A stretch of DNA of 10,388 nucleotides from Paraglomus occultum (lineage: Eukaryota > Glomeromycota > Glomeromycetes > Paraglomerales > Paraglomeraceae). The notes beneath the pieces were generated by a model. It saw only the letters and a program-made list of their open reading frames with translations. It searched no databases and was not told where the DNA came from. The position numbers were made by a program, and so were the translations under genes. Below, piece after piece: positions 1-9,097 of this stretch; the stretch's first letter is position 1; every line of letters begins with the position of its first letter. Location of the stretch: the NCBI GenBank assembly GCA_910592205.1, contig CAJVPJ010001343.1, positions 1 through 10,388 on the forward strand, written 5' to 3'.

Positions 1-70
1 GACAGTTTCAATTTCACGATTGACCAAATCGGAATTTGATTTATTTTTTTTTCCCCGAATTCTCCATACC

Positions 71-121
71 TTTTTTTTTTTAAAAAAAAAAAAAGCAACC
101 GCCGGGGGGGGGGGGGGGGGG
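71..121. repeat. Homopolymer cluster T11-A13-G18
   Basis: Eleven T (71-81) run directly into thirteen A (82-94). Nine bases later come eighteen G (104-121). The T/A block is perfectly self-complementary, and the G run could form a quadruplex. It lies 3' of the Mo25 gene, in non-coding DNA. Exact lengths may be affected by sequencing or assembly error. Confidence 0.9.
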
Positions 122-167
122 TAGTTACGATCAATAGAGAATGTACCGGTAATCGAAGGCGGGGAAT

Positions 168-190
168 AAAAGAAAAGAAAAGAAAAAGAA
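168..190. repeat. AAAAG-type microsatellite
   Basis: About four imperfect units of AAAAG. It lies in the flank beyond the 3' end of the Mo25 gene, and no coding potential is visible there. Confidence 0.75.
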
Positions 191-401
191 ATCAAACAGC
201 ATTATTAATAACATTAATCTTCAACCCGGATCCTCTCTACGAATTAATATGCGCTACTGCATTTATGCGCAAACTCCTCTTTTCTTCCTCTGCATGCAAT
301 AAACTGTTATGGCTCACCCATCCAATAGGGGTTACAATATCCACCACATGACTGCATTCCTTTTGTCACAATTACACCTCCAATATAATAATCATGGGAT
401 A

Positions 402-2611
402 TTAACATTTCAGCTCTTTAATTTGTTTTAACAGGAAATCCTTTTCGTCGTGGAATTGTTCATCATCTTACGTAAAGAAAAAGGATTATTCGAAAGAGAT
501 GAAATAAACGCACGTAAGCACTCGCGTTATACGTATAAAAGTACGTGTTCAATGAGATCGTCAGAGAAATGAAATATGTGCCATACCATTTCGGTCATTG
601 TGGAAGTTACTCAAAAATGGAATTAGCCTGTCTCTGTTCTTCTGTAAAATGTCCGTAATTGGTTTATTCTTATGAGGATTAGCAACAAATATCTGTAAAA
701 CACATAAAAAGCAAGGTAAAACATATGGGAATGAATATCCCTCGAATCAGTAACACGGCCGTTTAAATAAAGCAAAGACCATCAAAATACTCAACCTTAA
801 AGACATGAAACGCTTCAAATTGAATATTACGGCTCGTGTCCTTGAGAAGATTCATCATCAACTTGAGATTTTCAGGGTCAGCAATGTAACGTGTCATTAC
901 ATTGAAATTACTACGATCTAATAAAATTTCTCCAAGTAACTTGGTACGGGAAAAATTAAAGCTAATTAGATTAGCGGTTCAAAATTTTATCGCAGGCACT
1001 CGGTTTTAAATTTACCTTGAGTGATTGACGTTTTGTTACATAGTTATTTGATTGCAGCCATTTCTTGTAATGCTCGAAAAACTGTCATTGGGTTAGTTAA
1101 ACAATTGAAGAACAAACAAAGTTTCACGCGTAGAAAGATACAAGCACCCATATAATACCTTTTCGTAATTATTCTCTAAGAATTCCGCAACTAGCGTCTT
1201 GTGTTTCGTCATTAATTCCTAATCGACATAACAAACAACCGTTAAAAAAACCGAAAAATCTTTTTATAGAAAACACCATATGCAAAAAATACTATCCCCA
1301 AACACCCAAAACCCCCCTTTTGAAAAAAAAGACCGACCTTGAAATTGGCAAACGCATCTGTTGCAATATCAAAATTGCTGACTTCCACGTACTCGAAGAA
1401 ATTGTAAAATTGTTGAGAGTACAAAATAATCTTTGACAGCGATTCATGTCGGAGACAGTCTTTTAGGATTAGACCACAGATTAGTGCTATCTCTTGGTTT
1501 TCGTATCTGCATTGATAATATATTTCTTAGTTTAATTTGTTAACCGCATTCCAACGACATTGTTTTGATTATTACCAACCCTTTTAACAGTGTGAATAAA
1601 ATTTCCGGTCGGTTGTTGAGATAGTCTACTGTCGGTGTTAGGGATCCAACTTGACGACGTAAAAGGTTATTGAATATTTGAGACACATCTTTCTTTGCCT
1701 GTTGGAAACAATTGCAAAAATTATTTCTAATATTTGCAACAATTCATAGTATGCAGATACTTGGTCTAGCAGATATATATATATGTTCGAAATAACTAAC
1801 ATCTCTCAATTACTAACATAGCCCATCTCTCGCTCATTTCTCTCCAAATCACCTGCTATCCCTTAAGCACTTGTATACGCCATGACTCATACCTCAAACT
1901 CGAATCTCCAGATGTTTAATACTACCAGTTGTAGTAAATCATTGTTATATACTTCCTGGGCCAGCTGAGCAACCGTTTCTGGGACAGGATCATTTTCTGA
2001 GAACAGAGAGAGACGGATTAGAATGACGATAAGAGGGAGAAATGAGGGAGAAATGATAGTTGGCTCCCCCCAGCCAATGATACAGCCAATCAAAGTAGCA
2101 AATAAAAACTAATTTATTCATCAAACTCAAATTCCGTCTCTTTTCACCCCCCATTTTCTGCATCTCTGCCCAACTCTACTTTCCCCCCCTTCCCCGTCCG
2201 CGTTCCGCCCATTCCAGGCCTTGTATTGTCTTTTCCTCCGACAAGCCATCGCATACGGTCTTACCTCCTTCGCCGTAAAGAATAACCTTCATCGTCGCCA
2301 GGTTTTTAGATATTTCCTCATTTGCCTAGACAGAAAAAGAAACCAACATGGATTAGGGGAGGGGCAAGATTGTATAAGATTGGTCTGGATTTCGTGAATA
2401 GCATTATCGACTCGTATATTCGGTTCAATGGCTCGTACTGTCACATGTCTCTTTCTAGTCTTAGTTGGTTTGTTTCTCAATAACGCTAGCATCGTTGTCA
2501 TTCTCTACGCACCTTTTTCTTTTCTACTCCATCCAATTTTGCAACGGCGTCTTTGACCACTTTCACTATATCATGAGGCGTTTTCTGTCTTGACTTGAAT
2601 AGGAAAGCCAT
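402..2611 (-). CDS. HYM1: Mo25/Hym1 (Cab39-like) scaffold protein, 10 exons
   Basis: Complete gene for a 330-residue Mo25-family helical-repeat scaffold. In fungi this family (HYM1, pmo25, hymA) supports Ste20-type and NDR kinases in polarity and morphogenesis. Exons, in minus-strand order: 2611-2513, 2325-2265, 1996-1893, 1698-1580, 1506-1338, 1218-1159, 1081-1016, 939-796, 692-587, 466-402. They sum to 993 nt and every junction keeps frame. The start [17 protein letters not shown] (1-17) is the family N-terminus. Other hallmarks are [31 protein letters not shown] from residue 217, [12 protein letters not shown] (263-274) and DDEQFHDEK (310-318). Length fits the usual 330-340. All nine introns (73-268 nt) are GT-AG. 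Donors are loose (GTTGGT at intron 4, GTCGGT at intron 5), and introns 7 and 9 end in AAG. Family assignment is secure; exon edges rest on conservation, not transcripts. Confidence 0.95.
1773..1784. repeat. (AT)6 microsatellite in HYM1 intron 3
   Basis: Twelve bases of alternating AT inside the 194-nt intron 3 of the Mo25 gene. A similar short AT run lies at about 3506-3517 in the spacer between the two genes. Confidence 0.7.
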
Positions 2612-2775
2612 GTTGCAGGTATCTATATCTGTTATATTACACTCTAATACTCTGACCTCTTTTCTTGTATTCTGAGTATTGCGTATGTATATTACATGTA
2701 TAATAAATGCGTCTGACACTTGTGTTTTATCCCTCCTTTCTTTTCCCACTCGGTTTTTTTTATATTTTACGAGTA

Positions 2776-2781
2776 TTTATA
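2776..2781 (-). promoter_or_regulatory. Candidate TATA element of HYM1
   Basis: TATAAA on the minus strand, 165 bp upstream of the Mo25 start codon. The position suits a fungal core promoter, but AT-rich DNA produces such matches by chance and no transcript start is visible. Confidence 0.3.
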
Positions 2782-2956
2782 ATGATATTCCCCTTTCGAT
2801 GATGTCGAGATGACCCCTCAAATTCTATAATTCAGGTACTATCGCACTTAATATGGAGGGAGAACGGAGTGTGGAAGTGGGATGGGAGGGTTTTGCCCTT
2901 TGTGTGTGTACCAGAGAAAGAGTTGGTATTAGCAAGTTGATGAGTTCTGTTGTGCG

Positions 2957-2961
2957 ATTGG
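2957..2961 (-). promoter_or_regulatory. Candidate CCAAT box upstream of HYM1
   Basis: CCAAT on the minus strand within GGCCAATCG, about 350 bp upstream of the Mo25 start. The G/C-rich flanks resemble Hap/NF-Y sites. It is a single motif with no further support. Confidence 0.3.
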
Positions 2962-3244
2962 CCAGAGATGTGGTGGCGCAGTTAGAATAATTTCAATGGT
3001 TAAAGAATGTGCGATAAATATTAGTTAATATTAATGTAAAAATAGATATGAGCTTAAATGCTTCTTTTCATTATCGGGTCACATATTTTTTTTTTCAAAT
3101 ATTCGAGGAATTCATTACCATTTGATTATCACAAATGATGTCATAAAATGTTTATGGTGGGCAGTACAGACTATATATATGATTGTTACAGTATGGTTGG
3201 GACACTATATTCCCACGCGGAATACAAGTTGTATCTGAGTTGAT

Positions 3245-3250
3245 CACGTG
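3245..3250. promoter_or_regulatory. CACGTG E-box-like palindrome
   Basis: Perfect CACGTG inside GATCACGTGG, in the divergent spacer. Fungal bHLH factors bind this hexamer. It is about 635 bp from the Mo25 start and 1.4 kb from the Rab start, so its target is unclear. Confidence 0.3.
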
Positions 3251-4656
3251 GAAGTAAATTCGACCAACAAGATAGAATAAATACGGGGAAGGGAATATGA
3301 GTATTGTAATGGTATTAGTTCTATCACTGTTTAGTATTAATGCTTGTAGTCATGCCATGTGCTGTCCTCATAATACGATAACCCATTTTCACATTCCCTC
3401 TTTCCTTTTTCCTGTATTATGCACGAACCAGTGAATTACGTAAACTATGCTGCGGGTGATTAATATTAAAATTATTATTGTCAATTAAAGGATAGGTTAC
3501 TCTATGGATATATATATATAATTCTTGTATGACTGAACCTCACGCCTTTACGTTTATGGTTATTGAACCTTGCACAATCTTGACTCATTTTACAGGTAAA
3601 CCAAGGTCCGTCCATTCACACAGCCCTTGTGACAACAATGCTTACTTTTGGCACAAAGACGTATAATAATAACTGGGCGTACAGATCAAATCGAAAAAAG
3701 AGCTTTTTTCAAAGGAAAGGGGAAAAAAAAAGGTGGCGAGGTTCTGATTGCTACTAATTCATTCCCAATTATGTCAGTGTCGGTACAAGCAAAAACGGAG
3801 AAAGCCATGGGCAGTGTACGTTCTACAAGGTGATGGTAGGTGGATAGGGTAGCTAGCAATGGTAACAAAAGCAATGGTAATGGTGGTAGAGAAAAGAAAG
3901 AAAAAGAAAGCAAATGACAATAGTCTAGTTGTTAAAGGTCATGTTTTATTTGTTTTGGCGATCGCTTCTTCGTAAATGGTAAATTAAAAAAATATATGTT
4001 AACATTAAATGATGGAAAGGGGGCTACAACTCTAATATTGCAAATATGCATATTACTTCTCTTTGGCGCTTTAACATTTTAAGGGTTCATCTGACACACC
4101 TCACTCCAACATAAATGCACCCCTTATACACCCTCGAAGAATCCTGATACTCATTCCATGAGAACGCTCTGAAAACGCTCTCCCGCAATTATCTTCACTT
4201 TCCCACTGATAAACAACACGGCATATTGTTAGGGACTTGTAAGGGGCATATCAAGCGATTGACCAGCACACAGAAGAACCCGACTGAAAGACGAAACAGA
4301 CAGGAGCAGTGAAAAAAACCGATAACAACAAGAAAAAAAAAAGAGAGAAAGAAACGTAACGACTAGAATTACAAGAGAAGAAACAATACCAGCATTTCTA
4401 ACTATCAATACTAAATAGAACAATAGAAAAAGGGGGAGACACAAAGAGAAGACGGAATATCAACCCGGCAACTCACAACCATTCTTACAGACGATACCCA
4501 TCAAACGTACAGTTACCAGCGCACATACATACACACGCACACCAACGACACAATCGCAGACCACAGAGACTAGCAACATAAACGACGCAAACAATAAACA
4601 CAACAAACTGCATTGACAACGACAATAACACCACCATCGCCGTTTCTCAGTTTAAA

Positions 4657-6439
4657 ATGTGCGCCGCTCCGCTGGAAGCAAAAGTTGTAATCTTGGGCAG
4701 TCAAGGCATGAAATCCAATAATATTATTTCTACTGTGGCTTACGCTTTTCTAACACACGACTCATGGTTTAGGTGTCGGAAAGACGTCTCTTGTAGTTCG
4801 GTATGTCACCAAAACGTTCTCACTCAACGCAGCATCAACCATTGGAGCTTCCTTCATGACAAAGAGACTGTAAGTTGTTGACTATGTCAATAGTATTTAT
4901 TATCATTGAACTATTCGCTCTCTATTCTATTGCGTGTGTAAAACCACTACTCCCTTCCTCTCCTTCCTTTCAATTCCGTGTGTTCTCTTTCTTCTTCCTT
5001 TTTCTTTCGTTCTTTTGTCATTTTCCCCCTCTCTCGAATTTTTTTTTTCACCCTATGTAAATCATCATATGACGGATCATTTGTCTTGGGATTTACGTAA
5101 AAGAGTTAAATCGCGTGCGACCCCTTTGTACAACAATTTATGATCACATAAACGGACAACAAAATAGATTTTTTAATATTGTCCATTTTGATTGATCGTC
5201 CACTTGTTATTCACTTTTATTATTTTTTCTGTTTTATACACAAGTAGTTATTTTCCCTTTGTAAGTGTGAATAGGGAGTAGACAGTTAAGTCGATTGCCA
5301 TTGCGCCTTTTTTTGCTGCAATTCACACACTCTCTCTTTTTTTAAGAGGCGAATCGGCATGTCAGAAAGTTTTAGACTAATCAAATTTGCATTCTACTAA
5401 TCAGCGTTGTAGATAACTGTAGAGTTAGACTGCAAATATGGGACACAGCAGGGCAAGAGAGATTTAGATCAATGGTATGAATGAAAGAGCGAAAACTATA
5501 TTGTGACGCATGTCTTGGCTTTTTGGATCGTTTTCATGTGTTGTTAACCCGTACGCTTCAATTTTAGGCACCAATATATTACAGAGGGGTATGTACAGAA
5601 GAATCACGATTGATTAGCTAGAAACTACAGAAACAATAATAATGATGAAAACCAAGTCATCATAATTCCGAACTATTCACGATTCATACTCATTGTGTGT
5701 TTATACTGATTAGGCAAATGCTGCAATTCTAGTATATGACATCACATCAGAAGAGAGCTTTTTGGAGATGAATTCATGGATTGAAGGCAAGTGATCAGGT
5801 CATTATAACTCTGTTTTAGTGATCATTTTCGAACACGACGAGTCGTGCAAATCGTCAACGCAATACATTAAACTAAAATACCCAAATTTAAAACTTTCTT
5901 TAAACACAGAATTACGTAAAAACATGAAAGATGACCTAAGTGTGTTTATCAGCAATATCTACTCTTCAACTACAATTAAAACGAATGCATAATGTATACT
6001 TATTTTACGTTTAAAATATACTGTATTCATTCAGTAATACATGTCGTAGGCAACAAACTCGATCTCGCGTCAACTCATCGAGTCATACCACTCAAGCGCA
6101 CACAAGAATACGTCTCACGCATACTGGGGAATGACTATGCTGTACACGAAGTGTCAGCCAAAGATGATAAAGGTACGTTTTATAACGACTGCCCCACAAT
6201 TTGTATCAAATCAACCGTACTCGTTTTAATTTCACCATGCAGATACATGAAAACTGAGCACTGTTATTACGACAATTCAATTGCCTTTAGGGATCGAAGA
6301 ACTTTTTCTTCAAATCACAAGAGCTCTAGTTGATCGTAAAAACAACCGAGATGGTCGACCACCAATACATGTTAATCCAGTATATGTCGCAATAGATGAC
6401 TCTCAACAGACAACCGATGCAACGTGTTGCAATTCATGA
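4657..6439 (+). CDS. Rab5/Rab22-like small GTPase, 8 exons
   Basis: Complete gene for a 208-residue Rab GTPase, likely acting in early-endosome or vacuolar membrane traffic. Exons: 4657-4705, 4773-4869, 5405-5474, 5568-5588, 5714-5786, 5910-5939, 6035-6172, 6291-6439 (627 nt with TGA). Motifs: P-loop GSQGVGKT (14-21), switch I STIGASF (38-44), WDTAGQERF (61-69), YYRG (76-79), NKLD (120-123) and SAK (154-156). The C-terminus CCNS is a CCxx geranylgeranylation signal like that of Rab5. IGASFMTK in switch I resembles Rab22/31, so the Rab5 group is favoured but the subfamily is unsettled. Introns 1 and 5 begin with GC, and intron 1 splits the P-loop glycine codon. Intron 2 is long (535 nt) with a pyrimidine tract. 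Exon 4 is a 21-nt microexon. The ATG gives the normal short N-terminus and has AAA before it. Confidence 0.95.
4706..4772 (+). other. GC-AG intron 1 of the Rab gene
   Basis: The 67-nt intron runs from CAAG|GCATGA to TTTAG|GTGTCGG with a CTAAC branch site at 4750-4754. Removing it rebuilds GSQGVGKTS exactly. No GT donor near the boundary keeps the P-loop. The donor departs from the best GC consensus (GCAAGT), so it may be weak. Confidence 0.85.
4950..5053 (+). repeat. Long pyrimidine tract in Rab intron 2
   Basis: About 100 nt of nearly pure C/T, ending in a run of ten T. It sits mid-intron, roughly 350 nt from the acceptor at 5404, so it is not the acceptor's own tract. Two short open frames across it are composition artefacts. 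Confidence 0.7.
5787..5909 (+). other. GC-AG intron 5 of the Rab gene
   Basis: The 123-nt intron has donor GAAG|GCAAGT, the optimal GC-donor consensus, and acceptor ACACAG|AATTACG. Splicing gives SWIEELRKNMKDDL, the expected Rab helix. The nearby GT at 5791 would put a stop in the next exon. Confidence 0.85.
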
Positions 6440-7183
6440 TTTTAGATGAGTGATGACATGTAATATTTTTCTTGATTTTTTTTTTATTCTTCAAATATGT
6501 ATCAAACATTTTCCCCCCCCTCCCATCTCCCCCTTCTCAGGGTGTTGAATAATTTGTTGTGTATTCATCAATCAATGTCAAAACCAGACCCTTGAACAGC
6601 ATTAATAGCGTTTGTTTCCGTATTTTCTCGACAATTTGGATCAGTGATTGTAAGCATTTAAAAAAATCCCACCTTTTTTTTTGTTTGTTTTCATCTTCAT
6701 ATCCTCCCCGGATAAAAACACAAAAACAATATATTCTGGAAAGTTTTGTATTTTATGCCATACGATATGACAAGAAGAGAAGGGTTTTTATTCGATTCTC
6801 CTCTCGCCTTCCGGGATTTTCGATTATTGGTTTTTTTACCTCCATGAATTTATATTATTTTGATGGACAGTTGTGGAAAATTCATGATATCATATCACAG
6901 TCTTCCTTCTTCTTCCTGACTCATTTTGTCACAAACTGTATGTTACTTTTTTCTTCATTCAAATTAAACATAAGCTGATGCATAAAAAAGATATTATGCA
7001 ACGACTAGATATTTCAAGCTCGGTTTCTGAATGTCCATCTAATGGTCAGTGGTATATATGTACCATTGATCTAACTGTATTTCCTGGACATGTTGGAAAC
7101 AGGTAAAGCAGGAACTCTGGCCCGTTTCGATCTTCGCCAACATTTCGTTAATAAAGTCTAGAAACAGGCACTTGGTGCTTTCA
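6440..7183. other. 3' flank of the Rab gene, no gene recognised
   Basis: This is AT-rich DNA with T runs at 6476-6485 and 6674-6682 and a C/T tract at 6509-6537 ending in CAG. An open frame at 6559-6978 starts at GTG and resembles no known family, and its composition looks non-coding. The Rab transcript probably ends within the first few hundred bases. Confidence 0.6.
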
Positions 7184-7256
7184 GCCCTGATAGCTCAGTC
7201 GGTAGAGCGTGAGGCTTTTAACCTTAAAGTCGAGGGTTCGAGCCCCTCTCAGGGCG
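7184..7256 (+). tRNA. tRNA-Lys (anticodon UUU), intronless
   Basis: A 73-nt cloverleaf that decodes AAA/AAG lysine codons. The acceptor arms GCCCTGA and TCAGGGC pair perfectly, with discriminator G7256. The D arm is GCTC...GAGC. The anticodon stem is TGAGG/CCTTA (one G-U) around loop CTTTTAA, with TTT at 7217-7219. The T arm is GAGGG-TTCGAGC-CCCTC. Box A (TAGCTCAGTCGG) and box B (GGTTCGAGCCC) are intact. CCA is not encoded, as expected for a eukaryotic nuclear gene, and the sequence resembles cytosolic tRNA-Lys of other eukaryotes. Confidence 0.97.
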
Positions 7257-7263
7257 GGCAAAA

Positions 7264-7270
7264 TTTTTTT
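7264..7270 (+). terminator. Pol III oligo-T terminator of tRNA-Lys
   Basis: Seven T, eight bases after the mature tRNA end. This is the standard termination signal of RNA polymerase III. Confidence 0.85.
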
Positions 7271-7502
7271 GTGTAATGGTACATATCCATATGTGGAATA
7301 AGACAGCTTAATATAGTAAAGACCAATTCTTATCGACTTTCGAGGCAAATTTAGTATTAGGGGCCGACGGCTTTCCTTCTCCTCCTTTGCAAGCTCGCAA
7401 TTATTATTTTTTTATGAAAGGGAGTGACTAGGCAAGAAATTTTCGTAGGCGCGACTGTTGCACGAACCTGCAAGAACGTTTTATGGACTCAAAGACTTTC
7501 TG

Positions 7503-7590
7503 CAGCCGGTCTGACTCAACGAGTAGAGCGTAACAAAAATAAATTATTTACAATTTATCTATTCGTTCTCATTTGGTCTATTCGATGCAT
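7503..7590 (+). pseudogene. Possible tRNA-like fragment with a degenerate box A
   Basis: CTCAACGAGTAGAGCGTAA (7512-7530) matches the D-arm region of the upstream tRNA-Lys at 14 of 19 positions. A preceding GCCGGT echoes a tRNA 5' end. A weak box-B-like GGTCTATTCGATGC lies at 7575-7588, and there is no cloverleaf. It could be a decayed tRNA copy, the head of a tRNA-derived SINE, or chance. Confidence 0.25.
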
Positions 7591-7960
7591 CTGAGACAAA
7601 TTAAAAGCTTTGTTTCGCACTTTTCTCTCTTGTGTTTGCTTGATAACGTGCGCTTATTATTAAGTTTATTTTTACCAGATTTAGAAAAACTCCGAGTCTG
7701 TCATTGTCAAACTTTAAAAACATCAAAACGGCCATGCTTATCATCTGTAAACAGCTGCAAGATACAAAAACTTTTCAATAGAAGGGTGGCTCTGAAATAT
7801 TCAAAAGCCTTTCCCCAATTGGCAATAGACCAAGGACATTTCAGTGGAACATCTCAAGAATCAAAGCAACAACCTCAACTAATTGCTTGTATTGAAGTTA
7901 AAAGATCTAAGAAGTGACTTTGATTGAAGTTAAAATAGCAGTTAAACATTAAAAGAGTTG

Positions 7961-7980
7961 AACAAAACTTAAATTTTGTT
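7961..7980. repeat. Short hairpin AACAAAA/TTTTGTT
   Basis: Seven-base perfect arms around a six-base loop (CTTAAA) in AT-rich DNA. No T run or gene end ties it to termination. Confidence 0.5.
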
Positions 7981-7999
7981 TTAAGGTTTTAATTCTTGG

Positions 8000-8042
8000 A
8001 TAAAATTATTTTATAAAATATTATTAAAGTGGATAATTTTAT
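8000..8042. repeat. 10-bp inverted repeat ATAAAATTAT
   Basis: Arms at 8000-8009 and 8033-8042 are perfect reverse complements around a 23-nt AT-rich centre. It lies at the boundary between the AT-rich block and the A/C-skewed block. Confidence 0.55.
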
Positions 8043-8897
8043 AACGGCGTAATCTATCCTTTTCAAACTATCTTACCCAGAAATCCCTCTTACGACACTC
8101 CGAACAATCCGTCACTAACTTAAACGACAATACCATTATTACATAGTTTCAGTTCACCAATTCTTTATTACCGCCCCACCTAATCATATTTTCTAACGTT
8201 TTACCCACAGATAAATGCATACAAATGTCACATCTCTTCAAAATCTTCGATAAGCGTTCCACGAGCACGGACTTGGTCGAAGGCTGTCGTCACTATAAAA
8301 ACGACCACTCAAATACGAAACGGTATGGCTATTTCTATTGCTCAAGCAACACAATACGTTTCGGAAAGTCGCTATTCAGTAAAATCGGCAGAATTCGAAA
8401 TACTAGTCCATCATCACGTTATCAAGGAAAACCTCTCTAAAAAAGCCAGATTAGGCTCCAAGATTTACACTCGTGAGACAATTAAATGGAACAAGCATTA
8501 CACAGTTTCGATTTCATACCCACTAACGACAATCAACCTAATATAACGTATTCAACTCCCATTTCTTCCACTGCGGCTTCTGAACAAAGAAATCACCTGT
8601 ATCAATCACGAAACGTTATAAGGTTGCACCACGCCTGAAATCGGAAACTCGGGAAAATGTGCTACACTGTAAAAAACAAACATTCCCAAAATCAACCTCA
8701 CGAAAACAAGCCAGCCACGAAAAAGAGAATTACACTCTTCAAAAAATTTCTACCTCGGCCACAACAAACTTAATCTTCCGCCATACGAAGAATAAGAATA
8801 ACATTAAAGCTAAAAATGTTATTAGTTTTTCCTTTTTACATATTCACGCGTCATCAAATTTTAAATAAATGTCACACGCGCTATTCATAAAACTAAT

Positions 8898-9097
8898 ATG
8901 TCCCATATCAATACTGGTAATAAAAGGAGCGACCCAGAAAAGGACCCCTCAAGCCAAGTAGAGGCAAATTCTGGCCAATCACAAAACAAAATCAAGCCCC
9001 CAAACCAAATAGCCGAAACGAATTACATTCAGGGAAGAAAACTTCTGACCTAGCATCAACGAAATTAAATCTTTTACTGTTCGATAAACAAGGATAA
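8898..9097 (+). pseudogene. Possible small frameshifted coding remnant
   Basis: A 51-codon frame (8898-9053) begins MSHINTGNKRSDPEKDPSSQ. It is polar and rich in Asn, Gln, Lys and Ser, less random-looking than its surroundings. It stops at TAG 9051. The -1 frame is open through this point and adds GKKTSDLASTKLNLLL before TAA at 9095-9097, as if one base had been gained or lost near 9033-9047. The start MSH.xT resembles that of the ORF at 9803. No family is recognised. Confidence 0.25.

Larger units (their letters stand above)
2612..4656. other. Divergent intergenic region between HYM1 and the Rab gene
   Basis: About 2 kb separate the two start codons, which point away from each other. No conserved coding exon or structural RNA was recognised. 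Short open frames on both strands near 3648-3913 follow a purine-rich tract and lack a plausible protein. Visible motifs are CACGTG at 3245-3250, an AT run near 3506-3517 and GGTAA/ATGG repeats near 3855-3890. At 4450-4640 a T-poor, A/C-rich stretch with many CAA and ACA triplets ends just before the Rab start, and probably forms its 5' leader. Confidence 0.7.
7271..8040. other. AT-rich stretch without a recognised gene
   Basis: The only sizeable frame with an ATG is 7585-7917 (110 codons, plus). It has no recognisable domain, many Ser/Lys/Leu and a low-complexity start. From 7918 the DNA is very AT-rich, with a 13-bp direct repeat (7891-7903, 7923-7935), a hairpin (7961-7980) and an inverted repeat (from 8000). 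I would not call the ORF a gene without transcripts. Confidence 0.5.

Noticed and set aside
3648-3913. Overlapping open frames on both strands
   Set aside because: They arise from a purine-rich tract, and the two strands' frames mirror each other. No conserved protein or splice pattern is visible.
4229-4444. 71-codon minus-strand frame rich in Leu, Phe and Ser
   Set aside because: It is antisense to a purine-rich stretch, and its hydrophobic composition follows from that. It lies in the probable Rab leader region.
5589-5713. Intronic C/D snoRNA (ATGATGA at 5642, CTGA at 5706)
   Set aside because: There is no terminal stem flanking the boxes, and the CTGA is only four bases from the acceptor.
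6559-6978. 139-codon open frame on the plus strand
   Set aside because: It starts at GTG, shows no domain and follows AT/T-rich composition downstream of the Rab gene.
7041-7067. Hairpin AATGGT/ACCATT upstream of tRNA-Lys
   Set aside because: The arms are only six bases with a long loop, within what AT-rich DNA gives by chance.
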